NCBI RefSeq assembly: GCF_024763615.1
Contig: NC_077224.1
Coordinates: forward strand, 65,792,712 to 65,856,711
Length of the DNA: 64,000 nt
Source: Phlebotomus papatasi
Lineage: Eukaryota; Arthropoda; Insecta; Diptera; Psychodidae
Reading direction: 5' to 3'
Both the position numbers and the translations under genes were made by a program. Positions 12,258 through 24,900 of the stretch are shown one piece after another. Position 1 is the first letter of the stretch. Every line of letters begins with the position of its first letter. The notes under the pieces are model-generated. The model was not told the DNA's origin. It worked only from the letters and a program-made list of their open reading frames with translations, and did no database searches.

Positions 12258-12412
12258 TTCCGGTCAAAATTTCGAAAGTTAAAATTCCGAAAATCAAAAT
12301 TTCGAAAAATTAAAATCCCGAAAGCCAAAATCCTGAAAGTCCAAAATTCCGAAAAGTCCAAAATCCCAAAAAGTATACAAAGTCGAAAAAAGGCCAAAAT
12401 CTGAAAAAGGTC
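12258..12412. repeat. degenerate minisatellite, left block
   Basis: Runs of a roughly 14-18 base unit close to aaaatcccgaaagtcc. Continued in the right block after a 470-bp interruption. Confidence 0.8.
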
Positions 12413-12887
12413 TATGTATAGGGGATGGATCTTATAGACGGTTAGGTAGAGGACAAGGTATAGAGTGGAAGAGTGGGTGCTCAAGAATTTGGTGGTATAG
12501 GATGAGTCCAGTGTTGCCAAGAAGATTACGAGCTGTTCGCTCTGTGTGATGGTGAGGTAGTTACTGAGCGAATTAATGAAAATGCGCTCAAAATCCCTGC
12601 CTCACGTATAAGAGAAAGACTTATTCGTTCTTCTTCATGAGTGACGAAGTGATAAGTGACTTTATTTCACATAATTACAATCTTTTATACAAAAATTGAA
12701 TTGTGTCGTGTGATGTGGAAAATTGGGTGGGAAAAAGTGCATGTTAGGTGGATTTTTGTCGTTTCCTATTCTAAGTGGGTTACCTAAATTTAATTGAGTG
12801 TATGTTTTGTTAGTACTTGTGCAATTTTTAAATAATCTTTCATATAGTTCCTCGAAGTTTTTCTTTAACTTCCTCATGTTCAGGTCT
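12413..12887. other. unique sequence between minisatellite blocks
   Basis: No repeat unit and no recognisable protein. The block may be an insertion that split the minisatellite, but I see no clear element ends. Confidence 0.4.
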
Positions 12888-13330
12888 GAACAGTCTAAAA
12901 ACCGAAAATTCCAAAATTTCAAAAAATCGAAAGTCCCGGAAAGTGCAAAATTCCGAAAAGCTAAAATCCCGAAAGTAAAAATCTTGAAAGTCCAAAATCC
13001 AGAAAAGTTCAAAACCTCGAAAAATCCAAAGTCCCGAAAAGTCTAAAATCCTGGAAAGTCCAAAATCCCGAAAAGCCGAAAATCCCGTAAAGCCAAAATC
13101 TCGAAAGTCCAAATCCCGAAAAGCCCAAAATCCTGAAAAATTCAAAGTCCCGAAAAGTCTAAAATCCTGAAAAGTCCAAAATCCGGAAAAGCCCAAAATC
13201 CCGAAAAGCCAAAATCTCGAAAGTCCAAATCCCGAAAAGCCCAAAATCCTGAAAAATGCAAAGTCCCGAAAAGTCTAAAATCCTAAAAAGTCCTAAATCC
13301 CGAAAAGCCAAAATCCCGAATAAAAAAATA
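12888..13330. repeat. degenerate minisatellite, right block
   Basis: More than 20 imperfect units of about 14-18 bases (aaatcccgaaaagccc, aaaatcctgaaaagtcc and so on). A higher-order unit is visible: the ~90-base run from caaatcccgaaaagccc at about 13100 recurs at about 13220. It is open in several frames, so ORFs such as GFSGFGLSRFW on the minus strand are products of the repeat. Confidence 0.85.
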
Positions 13331-13412
13331 CCGCAAACCAAGAATTTGGGAAATTAATAGTATCGCTTGTTGAGACGAAAGGAACTTTTCTGGGTATGAC
13401 AAAAGAAAATTA

Positions 13413-13749
13413 CAGTAGACTCTCGCTTATCCGTGAAAGCGGGACCAGAATGTCATACGGATTTTGAGAGTGATACCCATTAAATTGTTTGAAATCCAAA
13501 GATTTTTTTGTTTACATTGAAAATTTATGGAGTGAATCCTGACCTGACTGAATCCGACAATCTCTCTAAACATGCGTACTGTCCAAAAGTTACAGTGAGT
13601 GAGAATTACAGTAGATAGAGCACATTTGCTTAACAAAAAAAAATCCAAAACGGGAACAATGTGTCATCAAAATTTGGAAAATTCAACTACCTCACGGATT
13701 TTTTTATGTCACCCGGAAAAAGAGTCCACGGATAAGCGAGAGTCTACTG
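13413..13749. mobile_element. pogo-type MITE (337 bp)
   Basis: Perfect-looking ends CAGTAGACTCTCGCTTATCC and GGATAAGCGAGAGTCTACTG are flanked by TA on both sides (13411-13412, 13750-13751). TA target duplication and a CAGT...CTTATCCG end are typical of pogo/Tigger elements. There is no transposase. Confidence 0.85.
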
Positions 13750-14224
13750 TATTGGGTATTCGGAACCTTGTCTCATTCGGACTTTTGTCCTTCAGGATTT
13801 TTGGTAGGAAATAGAAAGTAAGACTCAAAATTTCGAAATATTGACGAAATGGTTCCAAATCGTTGTTATCAGTTTCTGGAGTTCTTGCAATACTTTGCCT
13901 TTACTTTACAGAATATCATTTATAAAAAATTATCACTCAGAACTATGCAGAATTTTTGAAAAATTCTAGGTCATGAGGTCATGACAAATTTCCTATAAAA
14001 ATGTTTATTGGATATTTCGTTGATTTACAAAATCCCGTAAACAAATCAAAATAATGCAAATTGCCCCACACGGGCAATTTGCAATAGGTAAACGGGCAAA
14101 CGTCAGGGCGGTATTACAATCACTTCAGATTTTCAATATTTTGTCTTCATTAATCATTGAATTCTTTCTTAGATTTTGAGCTTACAAAAAACGATAAATC
14201 GATTTGTATTAGAGACCAAGCCAA

Positions 14225-14478
14225 CACTGAGAAAAAAAATGGGGATGCCATTAACTTTTTTTCCTCATAACTTTAACACTTTTTAGGTGTAAAAATATAT
14301 CAACATTGTTTAATGTTAATTTTACACCTTATTAAGGGTAAAATTAACATGAAAATGGGTAACTTTAACCCATAATACACCTAAAAAGGGTAATATTTAC
14401 ACCGATTTCGGATCAATACTGCAGGGTAAAATAAAATTTCCGGAGAGTTATTTTAACTTTTTCGGATTTCTCTCAGTG
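14225..14478. mobile_element. MITE family C, copy 1
   Basis: The ends aacactgagaaaaaaa and ttcggatttctctcagtg are partly inverted. The interior has inverted blocks aggtgtaaaaatatatcaac and ttaattttaacacc-like sequence. Other copies lie at 27779-28030, 29939-30167 and partly 31594-31674. Confidence 0.75.
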
Positions 14479-14484
14479 AAGACA

Positions 14485-14745
14485 GTTTATTTTGAGTTAT
14501 AATATATTCATTACAATGTGTTCGTATTGGAAGTCTGCTGATCGTAAATCGTCCAGGAACGCCTTCCTCGTGGTGAATGCTTCTTCCGTGCTCCTGAAGT
14601 TTTTCGGGCAGAGGCAGTGCATTTTATTACATTATAATCATAGTGAAAATGTCTTTTCCTGACATTCTGTTGCATGCACCGGGCAGGACTCGAACTGTGA
14701 GAGTTGAGTCCCAACGGTCTTGCCTATTGCGCCACTGAGATCCCC
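14485..14745 (-). repeat. second tRNA-derived SINE family
   Basis: Read on the minus strand, the head gatctcagtggcgcaatagg has an A-box-like start and agttcgagtcctgcc a B box, about 40 bases apart. A 180-bp unrelated body follows. It is inserted between two MITE fragments. Its head differs from the SINE at 11899. Confidence 0.7.
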
Positions 14746-14779
14746 ACCAAGCCAAGTCAGATGCGGTCCAGAAAGAGTT

Positions 14780-15101
14780 AAAGAGTGTTGCTTGGAAACT
14801 TGTAAAGGGTTCACCGTCTTTATTTACTCTAAAATCATTCTTAATACATTTTAAAATGAAGAAAAATATAGACATGGCTTTGGTGCCCTATTTCGGCCAC
14901 CTTCATTCTCATAGTTCCTTGCCCTTCGGGAATTCTTCCAATGTCTTTTTCACGTCATTTTGTTTGTCAAAGCTACATTTTTTGTTATTCTTTTGCATTG
15001 TATAATCTCTAGAGTACATAAAATGTAAAAGTTCATGGAAATTCGAGGAACAAGAAAGGTGGCCGAAATTGCAAGCTGGCTGGAATTTGGCACACTTACC
15101 C
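14780..15101. mobile_element. MITE family A, 5'-truncated copy
   Basis: Matches 3944-4369 from the gagt(a/g)ttgcttgga block to the end GGCACACTTACCC-TA. The first ~110 bases are missing; a SINE lies at the break. Confidence 0.8.
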
Positions 15102-15621
15102 TAACATAGTGAAACGGAACAAACTTTAAAATCAAACTCACGAGCTCGAGCATTTTGCAAAGTGTTTTTCACTTGGTTACACTTTCTTCAAAATAGATTA
15201 TACAAAGTAATTTTTATTGGAAAATAAATACATAAAATTTCTTTCTTTAAAAAAATGTTGAACATTTATTGATAAAAAATATAATCCATAATCGTATTTA
15301 TATACAAATGAATCACTTCATTGTTAACATTTAAGAAGAATTCTCAAATACATAATAAAGGACACGATAGAAGGCAACGTGAGAGTAGGGGAAATCATCC
15401 CTTTTGCCGAGAAGGACCGCCCTTGCTCTCACTCTCACCAATTTCTCTGAACATCAACCAATGAAAAATGAGTGATGATTTGCGAACGTAATCCTCTCGT
15501 CAGGGATGATGAGTTCATGAGGAAATGGCAAATCATCAGTGATTCCCCGAATTCCTCACTTTACTGCCTCATGCCTTGTGGTTCTTACCGAGTTTGGGAT
15601 TAAGCGCAATATCAGGCTTAA
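15102..15621. other. intergenic, 3' of Top3alpha
   Basis: The stretch 15102-15360 is AT-rich; 15360-15600 is of higher complexity with no ORF or repeat recognised. Confidence 0.4.
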
Positions 15622-15627
15622 TTTATT
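15622..15627 (-). terminator. candidate polyadenylation signal of Top3alpha
   Basis: AATAAA on the minus strand sits about 70 bases after the stop codon. A second AATAAA overlaps the stop itself (15691-15696) and is too close to be the only signal. Confidence 0.4.
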
Positions 15628-15695
15628 TTTTTGCTTTAATTGGTCCGGTGACAAAAAAAAATAAATTGAATCTTGCTTTACCTGTGAACATTTAT

Positions 15696-15969
15696 TCAGC
15701 TGAATGTCGGTTGATGATCTGGACAATTGTTTCTCGTGTGTCCTTCTCTTCGGCAGATGGCACATTTTCTTTTCTGTCGAGGTCGTCCGGTGGTGCTAGC
15801 ACCTCCACGACTGCCTGATGGCCTCGGAGCCGGAGGTGGAGGTGAATCCCTGTTACCAGGATTCTGAGGCACTTCATCAGCCCAAATAAATGTCTTGCAT
15901 GGATTATCGGGCGTTGGACACAAGAAAAATTCTCTTCCGTGATTTGGACCATCCTTCCGGACAGTAAGC
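15696..15969 (-). CDS. Top3alpha: Top3alpha exon 4, GRF finger and CCHC knuckle
   Basis: The acceptor is tttttcag|GCTTACTG and completes the split lysine codon AA|G. It encodes the rest of the GRF finger, a Pro-rich spacer, and the CCHC knuckle CAICRREGHTRNNC. It ends TGA at 15696-15698. An AATAAA overlaps the stop and another lies at 15622-15627. Confidence 0.93.
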
Positions 15970-18900
15970 CTGAAAAACATTCCTCCTTAATTTCTCACAG
16001 AAAAAAAAAACCTAAAGTAACCTTACTTTTTCAGTGGCTGTGAACATTTCGGACAATTTGTTGTTGATCTGGACGAAGAATTTCCTCCTCTCTGACTTCC
16101 ATAGCCCCTCGAGGGCACACTATTGTTTCTCGAGGGGACATTGTTGCTCCGAGAAGAAACTGTACTACTTCTATCGCTACTGTATCCACTAGATGGGACA
16201 TCGCGACTCCTAACAGAAGAATTTCCATCACCAGACCCACCTCCACGACTCAGATCCTCCAAATTAATGCCCAGAAGACTTCTCAGATTGGAATCACAGA
16301 GAAGACAACTTGTGTATTCAGGAGTATCCACTCCTAAATATATCAGTGCATTTCTCTGCTTAAACTTTATGCTGAGCTTCTTGGTGTCTGGCCCACATTG
16401 CCGGCAAGACTCCGACGATACCGTAGCTTCCTTCACAAAATCATTCAACCACATAACAGACTTACAGTTGGGATAATCCATACACATAAGGTAGACATCA
16501 TTATTAGACGCCTTTCGCTTTAGGACCATTTTGTTAGAACGACATCGTGGACACCGGAAGACTTCCTCAATCATCTGACTACTTGGTGGCTCAGCATTTT
16601 GCTCCGGAACTGAATTGAAGCGAAAACCGATTTTTTCATCCAACATTTGTGCTCTTTCCGTGATTATCCGAAACGCTTCGCGATATTTCTCAATTTGTTC
16701 CTGAAACAATTTTTTTCTAATATTTATCCTTTTATTCCTTTTTGGGAGGAAACTCAACGATCATCTTATCAAAGGATTCCAAGATTATGGGAAAGATGTT
16801 TAACCCGTCCTGCACTCCCGAAGATTGAGAAATACTGGGAAATTTTAAAAACAAATGTCAGGAATAAGGGTCAAATAGCCGAAAATTTTCCGGATTTCGA
16901 GAGGAAGCTGAAGAAAGCCATCCATTACCGTGGAGACAGGTTTGTCAACTCCTTATTGAAGGGAATTGAGAAGAAGGTACGAGAAGCCATTGGACTAAAA
17001 AACCAAACTCCCAATAAAATTATCTTTCCGAAAATATTTTTGTTTTAACTCAATCCCGGGATTAAACACATTTTCGGGACCGAAAAAAAAGCGTGAAATG
17101 GCATTACGCATCGAGAAAATTTGCATACCCGCAGGGGCTTTCTATTGAATAAATCGGCCGTAGAACGAATATCGCGCGGAGTAAAAGTAGTTCAAACAAA
17201 AAGATTCAACTGTTTCTTCAATTCAACATAACCCCTGACCCGAGCAATAAAGGGTCAGAGTTCGAATATTGACCGGCCTCTATCTCCGGTTCTAATTCAC
17301 ATTTTAAACCAAATTTTGGGTTTTTGGTTTCGTCTCGGTGAGCACTTTTAGATGGAAGTTCGAAAAATCACCACAGGTGGCGATGTGATAGCGTCAAAAT
17401 TCATCAAAATTCAAACTCATTTTTCTCAAAAAATCATTTGTGCAAATTAATCAAATTTTTAAGTGTTGTAGACCAGTCTAGGACCTTTCCACAAAGGGGC
17501 GTGGGTTCGCTGTGGTTTCAATAGAACCGCGGATATGAAGGGTCAAAGTTCACGAAATTCGAAAAATCATATCTTCGGTTCTATTTGACCAATTTTGATG
17601 AGTGAGGGCTTAAACGATAGATCTCATCAAATGCTACAACTTTCTAGAACATTTGAACTCCATGAGACCAACACCAGGGGCGCCACAGTCGAGAAACTAA
17701 TTTCAATATCACATAACCTCAATTATCTCGACTGTCTGATTTACAGTAGAGTCTTCCAAATTCAAACGCTCGGGGGGTATTTTTGACATTTCTTACCTCC
17801 CAAATTCGAACGATTTTTTCAAAAGTAACGAAATTTGTGTGAGATTAAATTGTACTTTGAATCAAATTCCCGTACTTTCTTGCAAGTCTTAGTGGTAACG
17901 TACTTCCTTTTCATTTTATACGATCATAATGTACGTAAACATTCGGGAAGAAGCACATAAATATGATTTTCATTCACATAGAATACGAACTTTCTAACAT
18001 AACCTTACAATTGAGATTTTGAATCCAAACGGCGTTCGAATATGAGAGATTCAGATTTGAGAGACTCTACTGCTACTATATCTAGTTCTTCGGCAAAATT
18101 ATAGAGAACATTTTGGTCCACATTTCATCCATTTATCACTTTTCTGTCAGTCCATCCAAATCCTTGATATTTTGGTTTAAATACAAAATTTGTATAATTT
18201 CACGAATTTAATTCAAGATAACTGAATAGTGTCCCCCAACTTCAGCTCTAAATAGAATTTGCATGCATTCCGAGTTAGCTCACGTTAAAAATCTCACCCA
18301 CATAAGCCGGTTAGGATTATCTGTCCCTTTTTATTGAATTTAAAATGTTACTAGTGTTACAAATAGAAAATTTCTTAGAAACATTAAAAAAAATTGCGAA
18401 TTTTACGTCTTTTCATATGGGTTTTAGGAACTGTTATCCTCGTCCAATCATTATAAATTTTGAGCCAATAACATAACATTAGATACTCTTTCATTTGGTA
18501 AAAGTTTTAAAATGATTGCATTTGGTTTTATACTAAAATTAAAATATCACTTAAGAAAAAATATACCACACTTTTGTACGGAAAATGTATGAGAATACTT
18601 CGCTCTGGTCCAGGCCTATATTTCGTTCTGATACGAAAATATCGTTGAATAATTCCTAATAACGGTTTTTCAAGGTCAAAAGTTAAGAAGGCTCTGGGAA
18701 GCGTATTAGGTGAGATTCTTAACAATCTCACCTACTATAATCCTAACAAAATTTCATGTCGTCCGATCGACCTCAAATTTGGCCAAAATGCGTTTCAGCA
18801 CTTCCTGATCACGAATATATATGTGGCTAATTTACGTTCCCGGCCGGCCGGCCGGCCGGCCGCTCTTTGGAGCTTAATAGCTCCTAAACTAAAAAAGATA

Positions 18901-21900
18901 TCGACTTGCGGTTTTCGGCAAAGGTTATATATCGGGTGAAAATTGCAACTTGGTGCATAGACCCCCCACCCCCCACCCCTCCTTCCGCCATTTTGAAGAC
19001 CCCCCTTTTTTTGTTTTCTCAATAGCTCCGCCCCTATGGCATTCAGCGGGCTCAAATTTTAGTATGTTATAGCTGGGCCTTAGAGCTTTCCATCAATACC
19101 AAACTTAAGGTCCCCCGACCCCCCTGACCCGAGCTATAAGGGTCCAAAAAAATTTTCTTAAAATGGCCATAACTCCGGTTCTAATTGTCAGAATTTAAAA
19201 AGTGAGGGCTTTTTGGAAAGCTCTCGTGAAATGCCACTTCCCCTTCTAATATCGCAAGTTCATAAAACCACCGCTAGGGGCGCTTTTTTTAAAAAGAAAA
19301 TTTTTAAATCTTAAAAGTTAAATAACTCAAAAATTCCATTGTGCATCGGGCTGAAAATTTAGTATGTTGTAGCCGTTGATTATACCTATCAAACAAAAAA
19401 AACCTTAAGTCGATCCATAACCCCTGACCCGAGCTATAAGGGGTCAAAGTTCGAACATTGACCGGCCTCTATCTCCGGTTCTAATTAACATAGCGACCTA
19501 AATTTTACCTTTTTGGTTTCGTCTCGATGAGCACTTTCAGATGGAAGTTCAAAAAGTCACCACAGGTGGCGCTGTGATAGCGTCAAAATTCATCGAAATT
19601 CAAAGTCACTTTTCTCAAAAACGGCATTGTGCAAGTTAATGAAATTTTAGTATGTTGTAGTCCAGTCTAGGACGTTTCCAAAATGGTGCGTATGCGCGCT
19701 GTGGTTTCAATAGAACCGGAGATATGAGGGGTCAAAGTTCACAAAATTCAAAAAATCATATCTCCGGTTTTATGTGACCGATTTTGATGAATGAGGGCTT
19801 AAACGAAAGATCTCACCAAATGCTACAACTTTCTAGAATATTTGAACTTCGTGGGACCAACACCAAGGGCGCCACAGTCGAAAAACCAATTTCAATATCA
19901 CATAACCTCAATTATCTCGACTGTCGCTGAACCGATTTTGATGATTACTTCAACATAATTGTAGAGCACATTTGTCTCTACATTTCGTCCATACATCATT
20001 TTCCGCTCAGACTACGCTATCACTCCGATTTTGCCGTTTAAGTGTGAAAAAATTGATTTTTCCCATAATAACGCTTTGAAATCACTCAGATGCCAATTTG
20101 ACTGCCTCTACTCCACCAAGACACTTAAAATAGGGGTTTAAATGGAAAGTCCCGCAAAATACAACAATTCTTTGATATAGTTGAAGTTCAACAAATGACT
20201 ACTTGGGGCACTCTGGATGAAAAAACGAGTTAAGAAACAAAAAACCTCGCTTATCTTGGCTTCTGAGTAATCGATGAGTTCAAGTTCTACGGCAAAATTA
20301 TAGAGAACATTCTGGTCTACATTTCACCCATATAACACTTTTCTGTCAGTTCATCCAAATCCTTGACATTTTGGTTCAAATACAAAACTTGTATAATTTC
20401 ACGAATTTTACTCAAGATAACTGAATGGCGTCTCCCTACTTCAGCATCAAATCGAATTTGCATGCACTCCGAGTTAGCTCACGTTAAGAATCTCACCTAC
20501 ATAAGCCGGTTAGGATTATCTGTCCCTTTCTCTACCCCAATGATATCATGTTTGAGCTCATCGGAAAGGTCTTGAAATTTCTGACAAATCTGAATCAGAT
20601 TCAATCGGTTCTGAACCAGTAATGAACTGGTTATGAACAGATAAGTAAATTATGTCCAAAAATTAATACTATTAACGTTTAAAAACTATATTGCGGGATC
20701 TTTTGAGTGATTTATGAATCGATTTAAATCGTTTGAGAACCGATAAACGGTAAATGATGAGAAAGTACTTTTGAGGTATAGCATCTAAGTCACGAGTTCG
20801 AGAACTTCGCTTCGCAGAGCCTAGGACGCTTTGGCACCCAATTTACTGCTCGAACTCCATGGAAAATTCCAAATTTCCGCCTTCTATCCTCCGAACATTT
20901 CGCCCTTATACACAATACCGTTGAATCATTCCCAATAAGGATTTTTCAAGGTCAAAAATTAAAGACACTAGAGAGCGCATTTATATAGCGAATTGGGTCA
21001 TGTTTGGGCTCGTTGGAAAGGTCTTGGAATTTCTGACAAAACCGAACCGATTCCAATCGGTTTTGAATCGGTAATGAACCAGTTTATAGCCGATAACTCA
21101 TTTTTAACCGAAATTCAATTCTATTTACTTTTAAAACAATTTTGATGGATTTTTTGAATGATTTATGAATCAGTTGAGAACCGATGAATGATGAATGATG
21201 CGAGAGTACTTTTGCGGTATACGTTTACCAGGGCAGAGCATTCTCAATTCTCATACATTTTCCGTACAAAAATGTGGTATATTTTTTCTTAAGTCGTTTT
21301 TTAGTTTTGGTATAAAACCAGGGACATGACATTTCCTATGTTTCCCATAATGTTTCTAACGTGCCGAAAAAAGTTTTGACTTTATTAGCTGTTTACTGTC
21401 ATTGTAGAATGAATTAGCAGAAAATACTAATACAAGATAAAAGCCAATTTAATAACGAAGAGGCAACCGAAAACCCTAAATTGGTAATCTACGTAGTTTT
21501 GGAGATATCTCGTGATATGTGTGTGAAAGCTGGGAAAAAGTTACACTAAAACTTTCAGAACTAATGTCACCCGCCTGTATAAAACCAAATGCAATCATTT
21601 TAAAACTTTTACCAAAAGAAAGAGTATCTAATATTATGTTATTAGCACAAAATTTATAATGATTGCACGAGGATAATAGTTCCTAAAACCTTTATGAAAA
21701 ATACGTAAAATTCGCATTTTTTTTTGAATTGTTCTGAAAAATTTCCTATCTGTAACACCAGTAAAATTTTATTACCGTCGTTGCGGGTGACTTTGCACGT
21801 TTTTTCGCTGTTTTTCAACTTTGCCTTCTAAAAGTGGATAGTTAAAGTGAAGGGAGGGGGGTTTTTGAGTAAAATTATTTGAATTCAGTTGTTAATGAAT

Positions 21901-24900
21901 GGATTTTGTGCCACTAGCATTAATTTTATAAAATTTTACTATGTTTAAAAAAATCAAGAAAAAATGCTTGCACTGGGGATAAGGTGCGGGTGACTTTGCA
22001 CTTTTTAATAAATACTAAAAAATTAACAATTTCTGATAATAAACGACAATAAAGATCTTCACATCTAAGAGTAATATGCATGAGATCTACAAGATGGCAT
22101 GATCGTCATCTTAATTTGACGTTTCTGTCCGCCATTTTGAATAACTGTCAAAACCTAAAACTGGTCCGATTGGTTTGAAATTTTAGTATGTTGTAGCTGA
22201 TGTCAAGACCTTTTCAGAATGTATCTATGTTCCAGTCTACGTCAAGTATTTACCTAGATACAGAGGCTCAAAGTTTAACATTTTGAAATATTCATATTTT
22301 GGCGATCTTTATTTACTAATCCTTAATTTTAAAACCTAAACGAAATGCCTCAGTAACCATTAAAAATGGTTGAGGATTTTATTTTATATATTTATTTACT
22401 CTTACATCATTAAAAAAAATAAATGAAAAGTGCATTTATTTATTTTTTTATTTTTTCATCTTTGCAAAAGTTTTTCAGATCTTCAAATAATATGCTGTTA
22501 TAAACAAAAAAACATTACTTTTCTTTTTGTTTGTTATTTAGATCTCATCGCCTAACGATAGTACTGTCTTTTTTGTGATGGTTTCGATAAAAGAAGCTCT
22601 CCGTAGTTCTGTATTCATGAAAATTTCAAAATTTTGAACTTAGAGCCCCAGTATCCAGACAATCGCTTGACCTAGGTCGGATGCTATATATGTTCTGAAA
22701 AGGCCTTGACATCAGCTACAACATACTAAAATTTCAGCTCAATCGGATGAGATTTTTGTTTTGAGAGTTATTCAAAATGGCGGACAGAAACGTCAAATCA
22801 AGATGGCGACCATACCATCTTGTAGATTTCGGTCATTTTATCTTAAATTATCAAAAAATTAGATAATTTTTAGCCAAATACTTCTATAATAAAGCTTAAG
22901 AAAGACCATTATATGCAATCTTATTATATAAATCATGCGTTCTTAGGAAGATTATAGTGAAAAATAGTATTTTAATAAAAACAGAGAACAAAATCGACGT
23001 GGATTATTCTAGCCAGATAAATTTAGAATAGATTTGGGCAATTTACTTCTCTCAATTCGATTTTGGAATTGTATCTTCAGATAACTTTTTCGCGGAGTCG
23101 TTTTTTGACAAAATACCCATACTAGGATTTCATTGACTATTACTGAAACTACAAGAATCCTTTTGAGGATCATTGTACCTTACTTGGTACATAACATATC
23201 CCTATATACTTTGACATGGTAGACCGGATCGGCGAAGACCATCAATAAGTGCTAGAATTGTTCAAAGTCTCACAAACAGCAGAGTGCAAAGTCACCCCCC
23301 GAGTGCAAAGTCACCCGCAACGACGGTATTATTATTATTATTAAACTTTAAGGCTTTGTTAATATCGCCTTTGGTTTTGAGTGCTTAATGAATTTTGTGC
23401 ATTTTTTAAGATTTAGTGTGTATGTAGAATCTTGATTGTTTATTATTATATTATTATTGTATTTTATGTTATTTTATTTTATTATTATTATTTTTTTTTA
23501 ATTTATTTATTTTTTGTTTAATTTTGGTGTTGAGCTTACATGACCACAGACCACCCGGTCGACCCTTTAAATTCAATAAAAATATATTTTCTGTATATGT
23601 GGCTACCATTTCGTGTTATATTTATTTTTGTGGGATCTAAAGCTTAAAAATTATAAAGAATTTAAGAAAAATATACCATTTCTGAATTAAAATGCTCCAT
23701 CCGTTAGTTAATCATCCTACACGTATACCACATTTGTTCTTAATTTTCAGTAAGTGAAAAGTGCCTCATTCTTAAAGTGTTAACCGATTTTGATGATAAC
23801 TTCAACAGAATTATTGAGCACATTCAGGTCAAGAAAGCGGATTTTAATGCTAAATTTTGGATATTTCATTATTTTTCTCTTTTATATTGGATTTTGATTT
23901 TTTGAATAAGGGTAGAATCACATTGACAGTAAAATGCTCACCGTCACCGTCAAAGCCCTCACCGTATTTCGTTGATTTACGCGTTTTCATTGTAATTTTT
24001 ACGCAAATTCTCTATTTACCGTGTTACATTATCTCATACTCGGTGGCACTAGGTGAAAACAATATAAGAAAATTGAAGAAATAAAGCGAAAATGCGGGAA
24101 ACGGTGAGCAAAAAAAAACTGTACGAAAAACTGTAGCAAAAAATCCTACAGTTTTTTTGCTTACCGTTCATCGTATTTTCGCTTTATTTATTCAATTTTC
24201 TTATACTATTTTCACCTAGTGCCAACGAGTATGAGACAAGGTAATATCGTAATGGAAAATTTGCGTAAAAATTGCAATGAAAATGCGTAAATCAACGAAA
24301 TACGGTGAGGGATTTGACGGTGACGGTGAGCATTTTACTGTCAATGTGATTCTGCCCTAAGTAAACGGAGTAAACAGGGTAAAAATTAATCGCAGTAGCC
24401 TACGATTTATTTGAAATATTTTGTTTTCAAATCAACTCACCTGCAAAACAATTTGAGGCTGCCTGGCTCCATCACAAATTGCTTTGAGATCAGCTTCGAG
24501 TCCTGCTCTCAGCTGCGGCTGTGCCAGGGTTAGGCTCATTGCATCATATCCCTCCACAAGGCCCATTCCCAGTGTCCCTGGTACCAGATACCCATTCTCT
24601 ACCTCTCCGATGTATCCTCTCTCCTTGATTGTGTTGATGTGCTCCGCATGAGTGGCGTCCGTTCCGATTGAGTGCTTCTCCATCAGGGCAATTAAATCAG
24701 CTTCCGTCAGCATCTGAGGAGCCGTTGTACTGCCCTCGGGCATCTCAATTGACGTCGGCTCAAAACTTGTGCCCATTTCGTATTTGTGTATCTCTCGGGC
24801 TGTCCAACGATCGTAGATGTACACTTCCAGATAATTTCTCTCGAGAATCACCAATCCGGAAGCATTGAATTCCTCTCCGCCAATTTCCACTGATACCAGA

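Larger units (their letters stand above)
16701..24440 (-). other. Top3alpha: Top3alpha intron 2 (7.7 kb), repeat-filled
   Basis: Bounded by the donor CAG|gtgagt and acceptor ttgtttcag of a conserved type IA gene. Almost everything inside is repeat: a Tc1-like fragment, a duplicated 1.1 kb repeat, a pogo MITE, a 1.55 kb inverted-terminus element and a 448-bp fold-back. The other introns of this gene are under 70 bp. Confidence 0.85.

Noticed and set aside
12888..13330. CRISPR-like array
   Set aside because: Units are contiguous and degenerate, without constant spacers, and the context is eukaryotic.
12248..13341. ORFs of 60-134 codons rich in Phe, Gly, Leu and Arg
   Set aside because: They are translation of the minisatellite; open on both strands because the unit has few stops.
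14511..14875. Two minus-strand ORFs
   Set aside because: They fall in the SINE and MITE sequence; not genes.
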